Shown piece after piece: positions 10,382 to 22,150 of a DNA stretch of 64,000 nucleotides. The notes under the pieces were generated by a model that saw only the letters and a list, made by a program, of their open reading frames with translations, searched no databases and was not told the DNA's origin. How positions within the stretch are numbered: the stretch's first letter is position 1; every line of letters starts with the position of its first letter. The stretch is from Deinandra increscens subsp. villosa (taxonomy: Eukaryota; Streptophyta; Magnoliopsida; Asterales; Asteraceae): positions 11,582,952-11,646,951 of the forward strand of contig JBCNJP010000006.1 of NCBI GenBank assembly GCA_039602395.1, written 5' to 3'. Both the position numbers and the translations under genes were made by a program.

Positions 10382-11629
10382 CCTGACGAGCCATATTACC
10401 TTACTTACGACTATTTTAACAGTCTCTTAAGCAAATGCCCACAACACGGGTTAACTAAATGGGCGATAATCGAAAAATTCTACAATGGTTTTACCGATGC
10501 AATAAGAGTTCAACATTCCTGCATGCGGCAATATGATGGAGAAGCTTAGTATCGATGAATGTAAGAATTTGTTTGAGAGTTTTGCCTTCGCTGAGCAGCA
10601 AAACCCCGGTGATCGTAGAGCTACCTTAGTTCCAACAAATCTACACTTTCTGTGACACAGGGAGTTGATCATGTGAGTTCTGACACTGCTACGCAGGCCA
10701 CTCTAGAGGCTATCCGGAAGCAGATTAATGACATTCGACTCAAGCAGTCATCCAAATGTGAACTGTGTCGTGGCGCCCATGATACCGTCGACTGCCCACT
10801 TACCACCCAGGAGCAAGTGGATTTTATAGCAAACAAAAACATATTCGGTAGTTCTTTTCAGTCGGGGTGGAGGATCAACCCCAATTCTGGTTAGCGGAAT
10901 GGCGCGATCCCTTCGAGTTTTCAATCTCGTCAAACTAGGATGGAGGGAATGACACGAGGGCGGGAAACAAAAAGATTGAGGATACGCTAGCTACCAAACA
11001 CAACTGCTCACCCAAATCGCGAATACAGATCAGGAGACACAATAGAAGTTGAAAGAGCATGATACTCTATTTAGGAATCAACAATCATCGCTCTTAGATT
11101 TACAAAGGTCTGTAGCTGATATAGCAAGGTAGGTTTCTGAGATAGCAAAAAAGGGAGGGTCATTTTCAGGTAGTACACAGGCTAACCCTAGTGCAACCCT
11201 TAAGGCAGTAACTACACGTAGTGGCAGAGGGGGAGAGCAAGACACAACGACAGAGGAGGAAGAGCCGGTAGATGAGGAGATAGAGATGGAGACTCTAGAT
11301 GGGAGGGCACACCCGAGGCTAGTCCCAGCAAGTACCATGCCAACCACCGAGTCTCCCGCACCTAAGGCAAAGAGAAAAAGAAAAAGAAGTATGAGGAGAG
11401 AGAGATATCCCGACTCATGTAGTTGATGAGTGTCCTAAGGTGTTTGAGGTTAGTGAGAGTGAGGAGTTAGGAGAAAAGCCCTCTGTAGAGGAACCGCCAG
11501 TGTTAGAGTTAAAAGAGTTACCACACATTTCTGCTCAATTAACGTAGGACAAGAATATGAAGTTGATAAAGGTTCTTAGGGAGCATAAGTAGGCGATTTT
11601 GTTGGGTCCCTTGAAGGGCTCTTTAACAA
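10382..11629 (+). pseudogene. Athila-like gag remnant
   Basis: Three-frame reading gives CPQHGLTKWAIIEKFYNG, typical of Athila gag. It is followed, after breaks, by a zinc-finger-like CELCRGAHDTVDCPL at about 10758-10800, then by LRNQQSSLLDLQRS-like and AVTTRSGRGG sequences near 11065-11230, where gag grades into the protease. Several stops and frameshifts are present. It belongs with the LTR at 4060-5845, separated by the Copia and chromovirus insertions. The frame is cut at 11630 by a minus-strand LTR. Confidence 0.7.
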
Positions 11630-12324
11630 TGTTGGCACAATTTGATTTAAACAAGATAAACAATTTGCGGAAAGTAAATCAAATTGGAAGACAACAATTC
11701 ATAAAAAGGGTTACTCTGTATATCTCAAATGTAAATAATGGTTTACACGAGTTTATAGTATGACTTTATATCAACAAAAATAACTTTTCTATGGGAGTAA
11801 TGTTGAAATTGCTTTGAGAAGATATTGAATTGTATGCTTGATGTCTTGCTTTGTTTGGTGAACTCAGCTTGCTATTTATAGGAAGATGTAGCAAGTATTT
11901 GGATAAGGTGGTTGAGGACGGTTGATGTTGGAGTGTGTCAGAGTATATAGAGATAAATTGAACACATTCAATTTATCTCTTTTTCAATTGTCTTTAACTG
12001 CCTTCTTGATTAATGTTAAGTTGACATTCATTTTGCTTGTTCTCCACACAGCACATAAATTGTTCTTCTCGTAATATTTATCTTCTGATAATCCAGAACT
12101 CCTTCTGGACTCTTCTTTGAAGACTTTTGATGCTTCCCATTAGAATCTATCTACAGGAATGAGGATTTCTGTAGATTTTAGTCTGTATAGAACTACTTCG
12201 GAATTTCTGTAGTAGTTCTCTATGAATACAAAAATCATGTAGAAATCCATAATTCATACAGACTTTTGTATCTTTTCTTCTAATACTTGATTGTTTTGTG
12301 TTACAACTACATTATGTTCTAACA
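11630..12324 (-). mobile_element. 3' LTR of a minus-strand LTR element
   Basis: Reading the minus strand, the LTR starts TGTTAGAACATAATG at 12324 and ends CAAATTGTGCCAACA at 11630 (695 bp). A polypurine tract complement (ATCTCCCCCTAAG) abuts its right edge. A minus-strand TATA box lies near 11871-11880. The five bases at 11625-11629 (AACAA) could be the target-site duplication. A partial second copy of the same LTR family lies at 37736-38190. Confidence 0.75.
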
Positions 12325-12754
12325 ATCTCCCCCTAAGTATTTGAAGAAAATGAATAAAAAGAGAAAGTAATATTATTCTATAAATTTTGATAGGACATCA
12401 GGATGCATGGAATTGTGAATACAGTTTTTAGGAAAGAAATCCAGTTACAGAGTCTTCTTTTACACGTAGTTTCTTGGAAAGGGGACTCTAACAGGATTTG
12501 TGCAGTTTCTTTTGTAGCATTCTGTGTATCTTCACTTCTTCTATTGTTTTGAGCATGAGTTCCTTTCTTCTTATAGTCTCAGGTTCAGTCTCTTTGTTTT
12601 CGTTTAGTAGGAATGCGATGAAGTCTAGAGATGTATCGGAGTAAGCATGACACTAGCTGATTCTGAAGAACCTCTTCTGTGTGTTATGATTTCTGAAGCA
12701 AATTCCTATTTCGTCAGTGCTTGGAATTACTTTGGATCCTGTCCACTTTAATTC
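12325..12754 (-). other. 3' untranslated part of the same element
   Basis: AT-rich minus-strand DNA between the ORF stop and the polypurine tract. No frame or other motif is seen. Confidence 0.5.
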
Positions 12755-13731
12755 CTAGGGAAGTTCTTCATTTGCAGTTTGGATGGCAAGTTTCTTCAGA
12801 TTTGTGTATATTGCTAGTTCATAGTCAACCAGAGCAAACCTATTGTATATTTTCTTTCTCGCCTCTCTGAGTCGATGTATTGCTTTTCTGCTTTTGAGAC
12901 TTGTTAAACCATTTGCTATGAAGCTTTTAAGGAGGGACATAATGTGCATTTCACTGAGTTGATCAAGATCTACATCGGTGAATGTGTAGGGTTGACGATT
13001 GTTTGCAGTGGTAGTGATCCTGTAGGAGTTGAAGTAGTAAGTGAAAGGATTTGCCTTTTGTTGTGTTTCCTTGACTTCATCAATCTCCATGATGGTGGCT
13101 TCTGAGTGGATCCAGTTTACTTCAAATGGCACATTATTGATTTTCTCCTCAAAGATCTTTTTTCTCATTGGGCTCATTTGAGGAGGTTGCTCGCTTTCCT
13201 TGAGGAATATATCTTCGCATCTCCTCTTATCGTGCCATAGTTCCTCGTCAATCCTTTTTGATTTTTCATAGTTGTCTTTAAATAGAGATTGAGAGGCTAT
13301 TGACATTTCAGGAGCATTGAGGTCTCCCCCTGGATTTGTGGTTTTCTCCTTGCCTTTCACCGATTCCTTGGTGGTTTTTGATGTTCCTACAGCTTGAGTC
13401 TTGATGGAGGTACCTGATGAGGGTGGACCCACTGACTGACTGGGTTTCTGTGTGGGTGGTCTTGCTGGTGGTGGTGGCATTGAATGACCAGGAGTTGGGC
13501 TGGGTTTGCATTGATCATTTTTCTTCTTTTTGGGAGAGGGTTCGATTTCATCAGGAGCTGTCTTTCGCTTTGAGCCGGGAGGAGAGTCATCAAGATTGAT
13601 GACTGGAGGAGCTGAGGCCTTCTTTACTGATGCTTTCTTAAGTGGGTTAGCTTCTTTAACCTGTGTGGATAAATTCTTCATTCTTTTCTCTAGGAGAATC
13701 TGATCAAAATTTATCTTTATCAGATTTGAGT
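12755..13731 (-). pseudogene. C-terminal part of a non-gag-pol ORF in an LTR element
   Basis: An uninterrupted frame of about 325 codons runs from the LTR boundary at 13731 to a stop at 12755. The first codons of the annotatable ORF lie in the inserted Tekay LTR and are not part of the protein. The protein has basic, nuclear-signal-like patches (SKRKTAPDE, PSPKKKK), a Pro/Ser-rich middle, and a helical C-terminus with YTFTDVDLDQLSEMHIMSLL. No gag, protease, integrase or RT motif is visible. It sits where pol would be in an LTR element. It may be the C-terminal region of the protein family seen at 52231-55430. Its N-terminal part was displaced by the insertion at 13732. Confidence 0.55.
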
Positions 13732-15064
13732 TATCACACCCCCAAATTAATCCACTAACGGAGTTTATACCGTTAAGGGGTGCGAGCAAACCAGGACCAC
13801 AACCATTAGTTACAAATACTAAATGAATCAGAGTTAGTCCAAATGTAAATCATAAATTAAATTCTTCAAAATACGCAGCGGAAAATATTGTCTTAGCACT
13901 AACCACGTGCTTTACAAATCATTGTTTAAAATTCCCAATTTAATTTAAATAAAAGAAAAACATCTTCGTGTGCCATGCCAACCCGCTCCGGATACTCCTC
14001 AGCGATCTGCAAAAGTTTAAACCACGCAAGTGTCAACCTAACGGTTGGCGAGTTCACGGTGGGCATGTCATGCATTGGCCCGGTCTCATAAGCGTATGTA
14101 TCAACATATAATAAGTATTAGTTTTGCAAACGTTGCCAAGTGTTGAATTATCGAATATGCACTAGTTGAGTAAAAGTTAAAGCGGTCAACCGATATCGCG
14201 GGTAGCTAATCCGGTTTCCATGCACTAAGGAAGTTCGTACCAAAGCTGACGTAACAGAGTTCGGCATTTGCCGATGGTTGGTGCCTCCAGTTGTGTTCCT
14301 CATGGGACCCACAACTAAAATAGGCTGATATTGCACTCCGTTCGGCCTCCAACCGGTTGGCTACACATTTGTGTACCGCGGAGCAGGGTTGTCAACCCTC
14401 AGTAGATCTACCCAACATCCCCTCGCTTCACGAATTAATGGTACTACATTGTTGAGGACTTTTAAGTTTTAAGGCATCCTTAGAAATCATGTGATATCAT
14501 TTGGTTTAGACTTTAACCTATACTAGTCATATTAAAATCGTTTGTTCTGGATTTCCTTTGAAATCCTAAAAGAGTTTAAGTACCAAAATGGTTGTTCCGG
14601 ATTTCATTTCAAATCCCAAGGGTGGACAGTTGCAAGTGTTTCCCATAGAACACTCCAACTTCCATAACAGATATCCCATTTGGCGATACCTCAAAATGTC
14701 AGCGTTGTTTTCCGTTTAATAAATTCGTTGTGACCCGAACGGGCACACAATTAAAGGGTTTGTGAAACTCACCTTAGGTTGCTCGGCTACACTTGCTAAT
14801 TAATCCAAGCATTGCTTAACGAAGACCTATGAACACGTTTAGGTCTTAAGTATTAGTTTTGTGTCTTATCTTTAACTCACGTCACTATGGCCCATAACAT
14901 AGCACGTTGGAACTACGACTCGACATACCGACACACGACACCGATGGTTGATCATAAACAAGGGTTCACATAAATCAGAAATCAAACATGTTTCATCATA
15001 GCATAATCATGTAAGTTATGGCATAATATTCAAGTAAACTGCACAAGTTTGGGTTTAGGTCTGG

Positions 15065-15405
15065 TCACAGTTTCGCTAGTATAGATTCGCTAGGCAGTTT
15101 CGCTGTGTGCACGGGCAGCACTTTCGCTAGGCAATACTCGATGACACAGTTTCGCTAGGCTAGTTTCGCTCGAAACTGTTGGCACAGTTTCGCTCGAAAC
15201 TGTTGGCACAGTTTCGCTAGCCTAGTTGCGCCCGAAACTGGTTTGAACTTTCGTTCAGGGAATTTCGCTCGGTAGTTTCGTTCGGACAGGCCTGGTTGGT
15301 TTACCCTGCGACACTATAGTTTCGCTGTATAGTGTCGCTGGAAGGAGATATACATAGTTTCGCTACATAATTTCGCCTAATGAAGGCACAGTTTCGCTAG
15401 TCGCT
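15065..15405. repeat. TTTCGCT motif array inside the LTR
   Basis: About twenty copies of TTTCGCT, mostly in the context CAGTTTCGCTAG and some tandem, plus variants (TTTCGCC, TTTCGTT). They lie downstream of the minus-strand TATA-like box near 15914, so the array would be in the transcribed part of the LTR. Confidence 0.85.
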
Positions 15406-16009
15406 AAAAAAAACCCGTAAATTTGACTAAAAATCTTTCTAACAGCCTCCATACTTCATGTAGTTCATTCTCAAGCATACATAATCATTTAGGAACATCA
15501 CAGGAGCATTTTTAACATCATAAACATGCATTTTCATCATCAAATCTTCAAGAACACATTGTACCCAAAATAACCTAATCTAGCATAAATCTTCAGTATG
15601 GATCAGTTTCACACGTAAAGTTGTAGTTTTTATAATAGATCTAGCATTCCTAAGCATTATAATAGAAGATCTAACGATTCCATGGAGATCTAGGCATGCT
15701 TTATGAAGAAAACACATAGAAAAGCAAGAAGAATGGTCATGGGACTCACGGTTTGATCAAGCTTCTATGGATGATCTTCACCAACAGAATTAATGGCTGG
15801 TCTTGATGGCTCTTGGGGCTGATCCAGATTTCGTGAGTGAGAGGGAGAGAGTGTGTGTGTGTGTTTCTTGTGTGATGTATGGAGATTATGGGAGCATTAG
15901 GGTTTTTGGAGGGTTTAAATACCAAGGCTTTTCTCATGGGCTTTCATTGGGATTTGGGCCCCAATGATTAGCCATCATTAGCCCATGATTAGTCTAATTA
16001 CTAGCCCAA

Positions 16010-16645
16010 TCATTAACACAAATGCATACATTCTAATTACTAGTTACCCACATAATTCCTCGATTAAACATTAAATACACAATTAAGCAATTTGTCATAT
16101 AATTCAACAAATAATAAATAGTCATGCTTTTTAATAATAATCATGCATTTAAATCACGTTGCACATATTTACAATAATTCAATGAACACATAACACGTAT
16201 AGATGGGTTCGGTGATCAACCAAAGGACGTGGACGTATTCGGCCTAGTTAAGCATTAGTTACTAAGTTAACACTTATAACGTAACTAACGGAATTGTCTA
16301 ACGGAAGTTAACCTTGAAATTCTCGGATCATTAACACAAATGCATACATTCTAATTACTAGTTACCCACATAATTCCTCGATTAAACATTAAATACACAA
16401 TTAAGCAATTTGTCATATAATTCAACAAATAATAAATAGTCATGCTTTTTAATAATAATCATGCATGTAAATCACGTTGCACATATTTACAATAATTCGA
16501 TGAACACATAACACGTATAGATGGGTTCGGTGATCAACCAAAGGACGTGGACGTATTCGGCCTAGTTAAGCATTAGTTACTAAGTTAACACTTATAAAGT
16601 AACTAACAGAATTGTCTAACGGAAGTTAACCTTGAAATTATCGGA
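16010..16645. repeat. 318-bp tandem duplication in the LTR
   Basis: The segment beginning CATTAACACAAATGCATAC at 16011 is repeated almost exactly from 16329, a period of 318 bp. Only a few bases differ, so the duplication is recent. The other LTR is cut before this region, so whether both LTRs carry it cannot be seen. Confidence 0.9.
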
Positions 16646-16805
16646 TGTCACATCATCCCCTTGTAAATGGAATTTTCGTCCCGAAAATTATTCTTGCGTT
16701 GTAGCGTTTGCGGCCGCAGCCTCAGCTGTCGTCGCTGGGGAAAGAAAGCAAAAGTTTTAGGGTCGCCACATCCTCCTCCTGTTAAAGGAATTTTGGTCCC
16801 CAAAA

Positions 16806-18341
16806 TTAAATCGTACCTTGAGTTTCCGTGGACGTTTGCCCGAACAAGTGAGGATACTTTTTCTTCATTTGATCCTCTCGTTCCCAAGTATATTCGGGTC
16901 CACGCTTTGAGTTCCATCGAACCTTGACGATCGGAATCTTGCTACGTTTGAGGGCTTTCTCCTCGCGTCCCATGATTTCTACTGGTTGCTCAATAAATCT
17001 CAGATGTTCATCAATTTCCAATTCCTCCAAAGGAATTATTTCAGTGTCTTCAGCCAGACATTTCTTCAGGTTAGAAACGTGAAACACGTTGTGAACTCCA
17101 TCGAGTTCTGCAGGGAGTCGTAATCGATAGGCCACCGGGCCTACTTCCCCAATGATTTCAAATGGACCGATGTAGCGAGGATTCAACTTTCCACGCTTTC
17201 CGAAGCGTATCACTCCTTTCCAGGGAGATACCTTCAATAGTACCTTGCTGCCTACCTCGAACTTCAAAGGTTTACGGCGTTTGTCGGCATAGCTCTTTTG
17301 TCTGTCACGTGCTGCGGCTATCCGCTTTCTGATTTGAATAATGCGTTCAGTTGTGTCATGGATGATTTCCGGTCCGGTGAGTCCCTTCTCACCCGTTTCG
17401 GCCCAACACACGGGCGATCTACATTTTCTGCCATAAAGAGCTTCAAAAGGTGCTGCACCAATGCCCGTATGATAACTGTTGTTGTAGGAGAACTCCACCA
17501 ACGGAAGGTGAGCCTCCCAATCTTTACCGAAGTCGAGAACGCAAGCTTGGATCATGTCTTCCAAAGTCTGAATAGTTCGTTCCGTCTGACCGTCGGTCTG
17601 CGGGTGATAAGCTGTACTCATATCCAGTCTGGTTCCCAGTGCTTCTTGCATAGATTGCCATAGTCGAGAAGTAAATCGAGGATCTCTGTCAGAGATAATG
17701 GTCTTAGGCACTCCGTGACGTGCCACAATTCGGTCAATGTACAACTTTGTTAACTTATCCATATTGTCATTTTCCTTCATCGGGATAAAGTGTGCAGATT
17801 TGGTTAGACGATCAATGATAACCCAAATCGCATCCGGTCGATTCGATCGATGAGGTAATCCTGTTACGAAATCCATGGAGATATCCTCCCATTTCCATTC
17901 TGGGATCTTTGGTTGTTGCAATAATCCAGAAGGCTTTTGGTACTCGATCTTAACTCTTGAGCACGTTAAACATCTAGCCACATATCGCGCAATGTCGGCT
18001 TTCATATTCGGCCACCAATACAAGTTCTTCAAATCTTGGTACATTTTATCCGATCCAGGGTGCACCGAATACCTTGACTTGTGAGCCTCGTCCATCACGA
18101 GCTCACGGAGATTTCCGAGTAGGGGAATCCAAATTCTGTCATTGTAATATCTGAGTCCATCGGACTTAATTTCAGAGTTACCATCTACCCCTCGCAGTGC
18201 TTCAGCTGCGAAGTTCTCTTCTTTTAAAGCTTCTCGTTGGGCATCGCGGATTCGATCCGGCAGTCCTGTATGAATGGTAAGCTGCAGCGCTCGTACTCGT
18301 CGAGGCTTTTCGTACTCTTTTCTGCTTAAGGCATCAGCCAC
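16806..18341 (-). pseudogene. Tekay/Del-like integrase with chromodomain (pol C-part)
   Basis: The 511-codon frame starts MADALSRKEYEKP, the usual junction after RNase H. It contains an HHCC zinc-binding region (HKSRYSVHPG ... CLTCSRVK), the integrase core with catalytic Asp in DFVTGLP, Asp in IISDRDPRFTSRLW and Glu in QTDGQTERTIQTLED, then VEFSYNNSYHTGIGAAPFEALYG, the GPY/F module (RGKLNPRYIGPFEI) and FHVSNLKKCLAED. It ends in a chromodomain-like segment (IVKVRWNSKRGPEYTWERED). All catalytic residues are present. It overlaps the upstream frame by 8 bases in another frame because of a one-base deletion near 18352. The protein would integrate element DNA into chromatin. Confidence 0.9.
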
Positions 18342-21300
18342 AACATTGGCTTTTCGGGTGATACTTAATTGCTAAGTCATAATCATTCAGTAGCTCGACC
18401 CACCTTCGTTGTCGCATGTTAAGATCCTTTTGTTCAAAGATGTGTTGCAAGCTTTTGTGGTCGGTAAAAATCGTGCACTTTGTTCCGTAGGGGTAATGTC
18501 TCCAAATCTTGAGTGCGAATACAACAGCTCCTAATTCCAAATCATGCGTTGTATAATTCTTCTCCGTATCCTTCAGTTGCCTGGACCCGTAGGCAATCAC
18601 TTTGTCCCGTTGCATCAACACGCAACCGAGTCCTTGAATGGATGCATCACAATAGACCACGAAGTCGTCAACCCCTTCGGGTAACGCGAGAATCGGAGCT
18701 GAACATAACATTTCCTTAAGAGTTTGAAACGCGTGTTCTTCTTTGTCACCCCATCTATATTGCACTCCTTTATGCGTTAAAGCTGTTAAGGGTTGAGCCA
18801 ATTGCGAGAAACCCTTAATAAATCTTCGGTAATATCCGGCAAGTCCCAAAAATTGTCGGATTTCGGTCGGCGCTCTAGGAGTAGACCAATTCTTGATAGC
18901 TTCCACTTTAGCTGGGTCGACATGAATTCCATTCTGATCAATAATGTGTCCAAGAAACTGGACTTCGCGAATCCAAAAATCGTATTTCGAAAACTTGGCG
19001 TAAAGTTGTTCCTTGCGGAGTAATTCCAAGATAAGTCGTAGGTGATTCTCGTGTTCTTCCTTTGTCTCGGAGTAGATTAAGATATCGTCGATGAAAACTA
19101 TCACAAACTGATCGAGGTATGGCTTGCACACTCGATTCATCAGATCCATAAACACAGCAGGCGCGTTAGTTAGCCCAAACGGCATAACTAAAAACTCGTA
19201 ATAACCATACCGAGTTCTGAAAGCAGTCTTGGGGACATCCTCATCACGAACACGAAGTTGGTGATATCCACACCGTAGATCAATCTTTGAAAAGTAGCTC
19301 GAACCTTGTAGTTGGTCGAAGAGATCATCGATTCGAGGAAGTGGATACCGATTTTTGATCGTAACCTTGTTAAGCTCTCGGTAGTCAATACACATTCGGA
19401 ACGTTCCATCTTTCTTCTTAACAAACAATACCGGTGCTCCCCATGGAGACGAACTTGGACGAATAAACCCTTTGTCGAGTAACTCTTGAAGTTTTGCGGA
19501 GAGTTCGTTGAGTTCGCTTACCGCCAAACGGTAAGGTGCGCGTGCAATCGGAGCGGCTCCAGGAGCTAAATCGATTCCAAACTCGACTTGTCGAAATGGA
19601 GGCAAACCAGGCAAATCATCAGGAAATACATCTTGGAAGTCGCGGACTATCTGGTAGTCGTCAATTCTACGCTCGGGAAGTGTCGTGTCGGTGACGTTTG
19701 CAAGGATCGCGAAGTGACCTTTACGAAGGCACTTTTGAGCTTTGAGGAAAGAGATAATACCGGTGACTGCTCCACCTTTTTCACCTTGAACTGTTAACAC
19801 TTTACCCTCTTCGAGTGGAATACGAACCACTTTTTCTTTACATAAGATTTCAGCTCGGTTTTCAGATAACCAATCCATTCCTACTATAACATCAAAACTA
19901 CCAATCGGGAAAGGCATAAGATCGATTCCTAACGTATGGCCAGCTAGTTCTAACTTACAGTCCTTAACTATCTGAGTCGTATCATGAAGTTTACCATTTG
20001 CTAGCTCTACCACATACTTAGCATCTAAGTCAATTGGTTTAGCATTAATTAGCCTAGCAAACTTAGTGGAAATGAAACTTCTTTCAGCACCAGAATCAAA
20101 TAATACAGTAGCAAAGAAACCATTAAGGATGAATTTACCGTTAATCACGTTGGCATCGTTGCGAGCTTCACCTTGACCCATGACGAAGGCACGACCTCTA
20201 CCATTCCCACCATTTCCGTTCCCACCATTACCATTTCCACCATTACCATTCCCACCGTTACCATTTCCGCCATTACCATTCCCACCGTTACCATTGTTAC
20301 CATTCCCTTGTCTGCGCGATTGCGGGCAGTCTTTCCTCATGTGGCATTGCGCACCACATTCATAACAGCCACGGGCTCCACCATTGTTGTTGTTCTGATT
20401 GTTTCCTTGCCCGTTGCGGTTGTTTCCGTTTCCCCTGTTGTTGTTATTTCCTCCTTGGTTCTGACCGTTGTTGTTTAACTTTTGCAGGTTGGTCCAGCAG
20501 TTGTTGGCCTCATGCCCCATCTTCCCACATCTTCCACATTCGAAACCTTTGTTGCACATACCATTGTGGTGTTTCGAGCACTTGTTACAATACGGAGCTT
20601 TACCCTTGTAGTTTCCATTCCCACCTTGGCGGTTGTTACTGCCACTGTTGCCGCCATTGTTGAAATTGGACCTTGTGTTGTCTGGTCGCTTGTTCTGGTA
20701 TTGGGAGTTAGAGGACCTCCCAGATTGATTTCCAACAGATTGATTGTTCACAGATGTTGCTGGAGCTTCTTCTTCAGCCTTACGCTTGCCACTCAAGGCA
20801 GTCTTCTCAGTGGCCTTTGCGGGTAGAGTACCCGTCTCGATTTCCTGATCGGTTAACTTGTGAGCCAAACGGATGGCTTGCTGCACGGTTGTTGGGTTGC
20901 TTGCTGTCACCAAGCTCTTGATTTGGGGTGCAAGACCCTCCAGATAACGCTCAATGCGCTTAAATTCAGCATCAACCATTGTTAGGCACAGTACCTCGTA
21001 CTCGTGGTAACGCGCAGTGTACTCCTCAACTTCTGACCCAGACATCTTGGAGTTCAAAAACTCTCCTTCCAGTTTCTTGACTTGATCTCGCGGGCAATAC
21101 TCCTCCATAACCAGTTCCTTAAACGCTCCCCATTCCATGTTATTAGCCGCATCTAACCCAATCATCTGAATCTCGGCATTCCACCAGGAGAGAGCTGCTC
21201 CCTCGAAAGTACCAGTCGCAAATTTCACTTTGTTCTCAGCAGGGCAGTTGCACATAGAGAAGACTTTCTCAGACTTCTCGATCCACCTGAGGAGTCCTAC

Positions 21301-21576
21301 CGCTCCTTCTTCGCCGGAAAACGTTATCGGCTTGCAGTCCATGAAGGACTTAAATGTGCAGTGATTGTGGTTTCCTGATGCAATAATAGTTCGGGTTTTA
21401 AGTTTAAACAGGTCAAAATATAATCGCTTTGTGCCTTAACCGGCATAATAATTACCCTGTGCGGCGTATGCAGCTTGGACGGCTGCCACTGCGGCTTGCA
21501 CGTGTTCGTTAATCATCGCTTGCAGTTGTGCAGGTGTCATGCTAATGTTGCTTCTTCCGTGTCCTCTTCCAGACAT
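18334..21576 (-). pseudogene. Tekay/Del-like gag-protease-RT-RNase H polyprotein
   Basis: The probable gag start is the ATG at 21576 (MSGRGHGRSN). An in-frame TAA 46 codons later leaves a 1002-codon open frame from 21342. The order is gag capsid (WWNAEIQ, EEYCPRDQVKKLEGEF), zinc knuckle motifs (CGRCGKMGHEANNC and CYECGAQCHMRKDC), a Gly/Asn-rich repeat of (GGNGN)n, aspartic protease (LFDSGAERSFIS), reverse transcriptase (IDLRCGYHQLR, VIVFIDDILIYS with the catalytic FIDD) and RNase H (VVYCDASIQGLGCVL). It ends at a frameshift before the integrase frame. With only one stop and one frameshift, it is a recently silenced copy. Confidence 0.92.
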
Positions 21577-22134
21577 TTTGCTGGACAGTTAAAGTAGCCA
21601 GTGTTCAGTCACAGTTATACTTTATACATATCCCATAATATGTATATTAACAATTTCCCGTTATCCCACTATTAGTCCAGAAAAATTTTGTGCAAAATCG
21701 AGGCGTCGTCGGAGAACATCGTAATTCGTAAGTAGCTATCGTCGAAAGTCGGCTTTCCCATAAAAGTCACCGTCGGCGTAGTCATCGTAGTAGAAATCAG
21801 GACGTAGCGTGTAGCATCGTTTCGTTGTCGCTTTCCCCCGGAATAGCGTGCGTATCAGCGTTCGCATTTCGTATTCGTGTGTGAAAATTTTCCCTAAGGT
21901 TTTTCCGTTAGACTACTTAGACACGGTCTATATATATATTTTTATATATATATATATACATATATATACATATATACATACGTACTAAGCTTTTACTTAC
22001 ACAGCAGAGCGAGTATCCCAGGTTGGCACGTGAAAATTTTTGTTTTGGGATTTTGTTTGTCCGTTTGTAACTAAGGTTTCAAGTTGCAGTTTCCAAATCG
22101 TTTTTCAAAATGATTCCAGTTCTCTGCAACTTTT
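21577..22134 (-). other. 5' leader of the Tekay/Del element
   Basis: Untranslated DNA between primer-binding site and gag on the minus strand. It includes an AT-rich microsatellite at about 21928-21981 (TATATA with TACATA interruptions). No short-motif array like those in the Copia-type leaders is present. Confidence 0.7.
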
Positions 22135-22148
22135 GGCTCTGATACCAA
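22135..22148 (-). other. Primer-binding site (initiator Met tRNA type)
   Basis: The minus strand reads TTGGTATCAGAGCC two bases after the LTR end, matching the 3' end of plant initiator methionine tRNA used to prime reverse transcription. Confidence 0.9.
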
Positions 22149-22150
22149 TC

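Larger units (their letters stand above)
13732..16652 (-). mobile_element. 3' LTR of a Tekay/Del-like Ty3 element
   Basis: On the minus strand the LTR starts TGTGACATCCGATAATTTC at 16652 and ends at 13732 (about 2.9 kb). The complement of a polypurine tract (CATCATCCCCTTG) abuts it. Its first 1020 plus-strand bases match 22151-23171 with about eight differences, so the insertion is young. It contains a TTTCGCT array, a (GT)n run near 15850 and a 318-bp tandem duplication. Confidence 0.9.

Noticed and set aside
17298..17663. Plus-strand 121-codon frame
   Set aside because: Antisense to integrase; no motif of its own.
20173..20478. Plus-strand frame of 101 codons with TIPTVTI repeats
   Set aside because: Antisense to the Gly/Asn-rich repeat of the Tekay gag; a shadow of low-complexity DNA.
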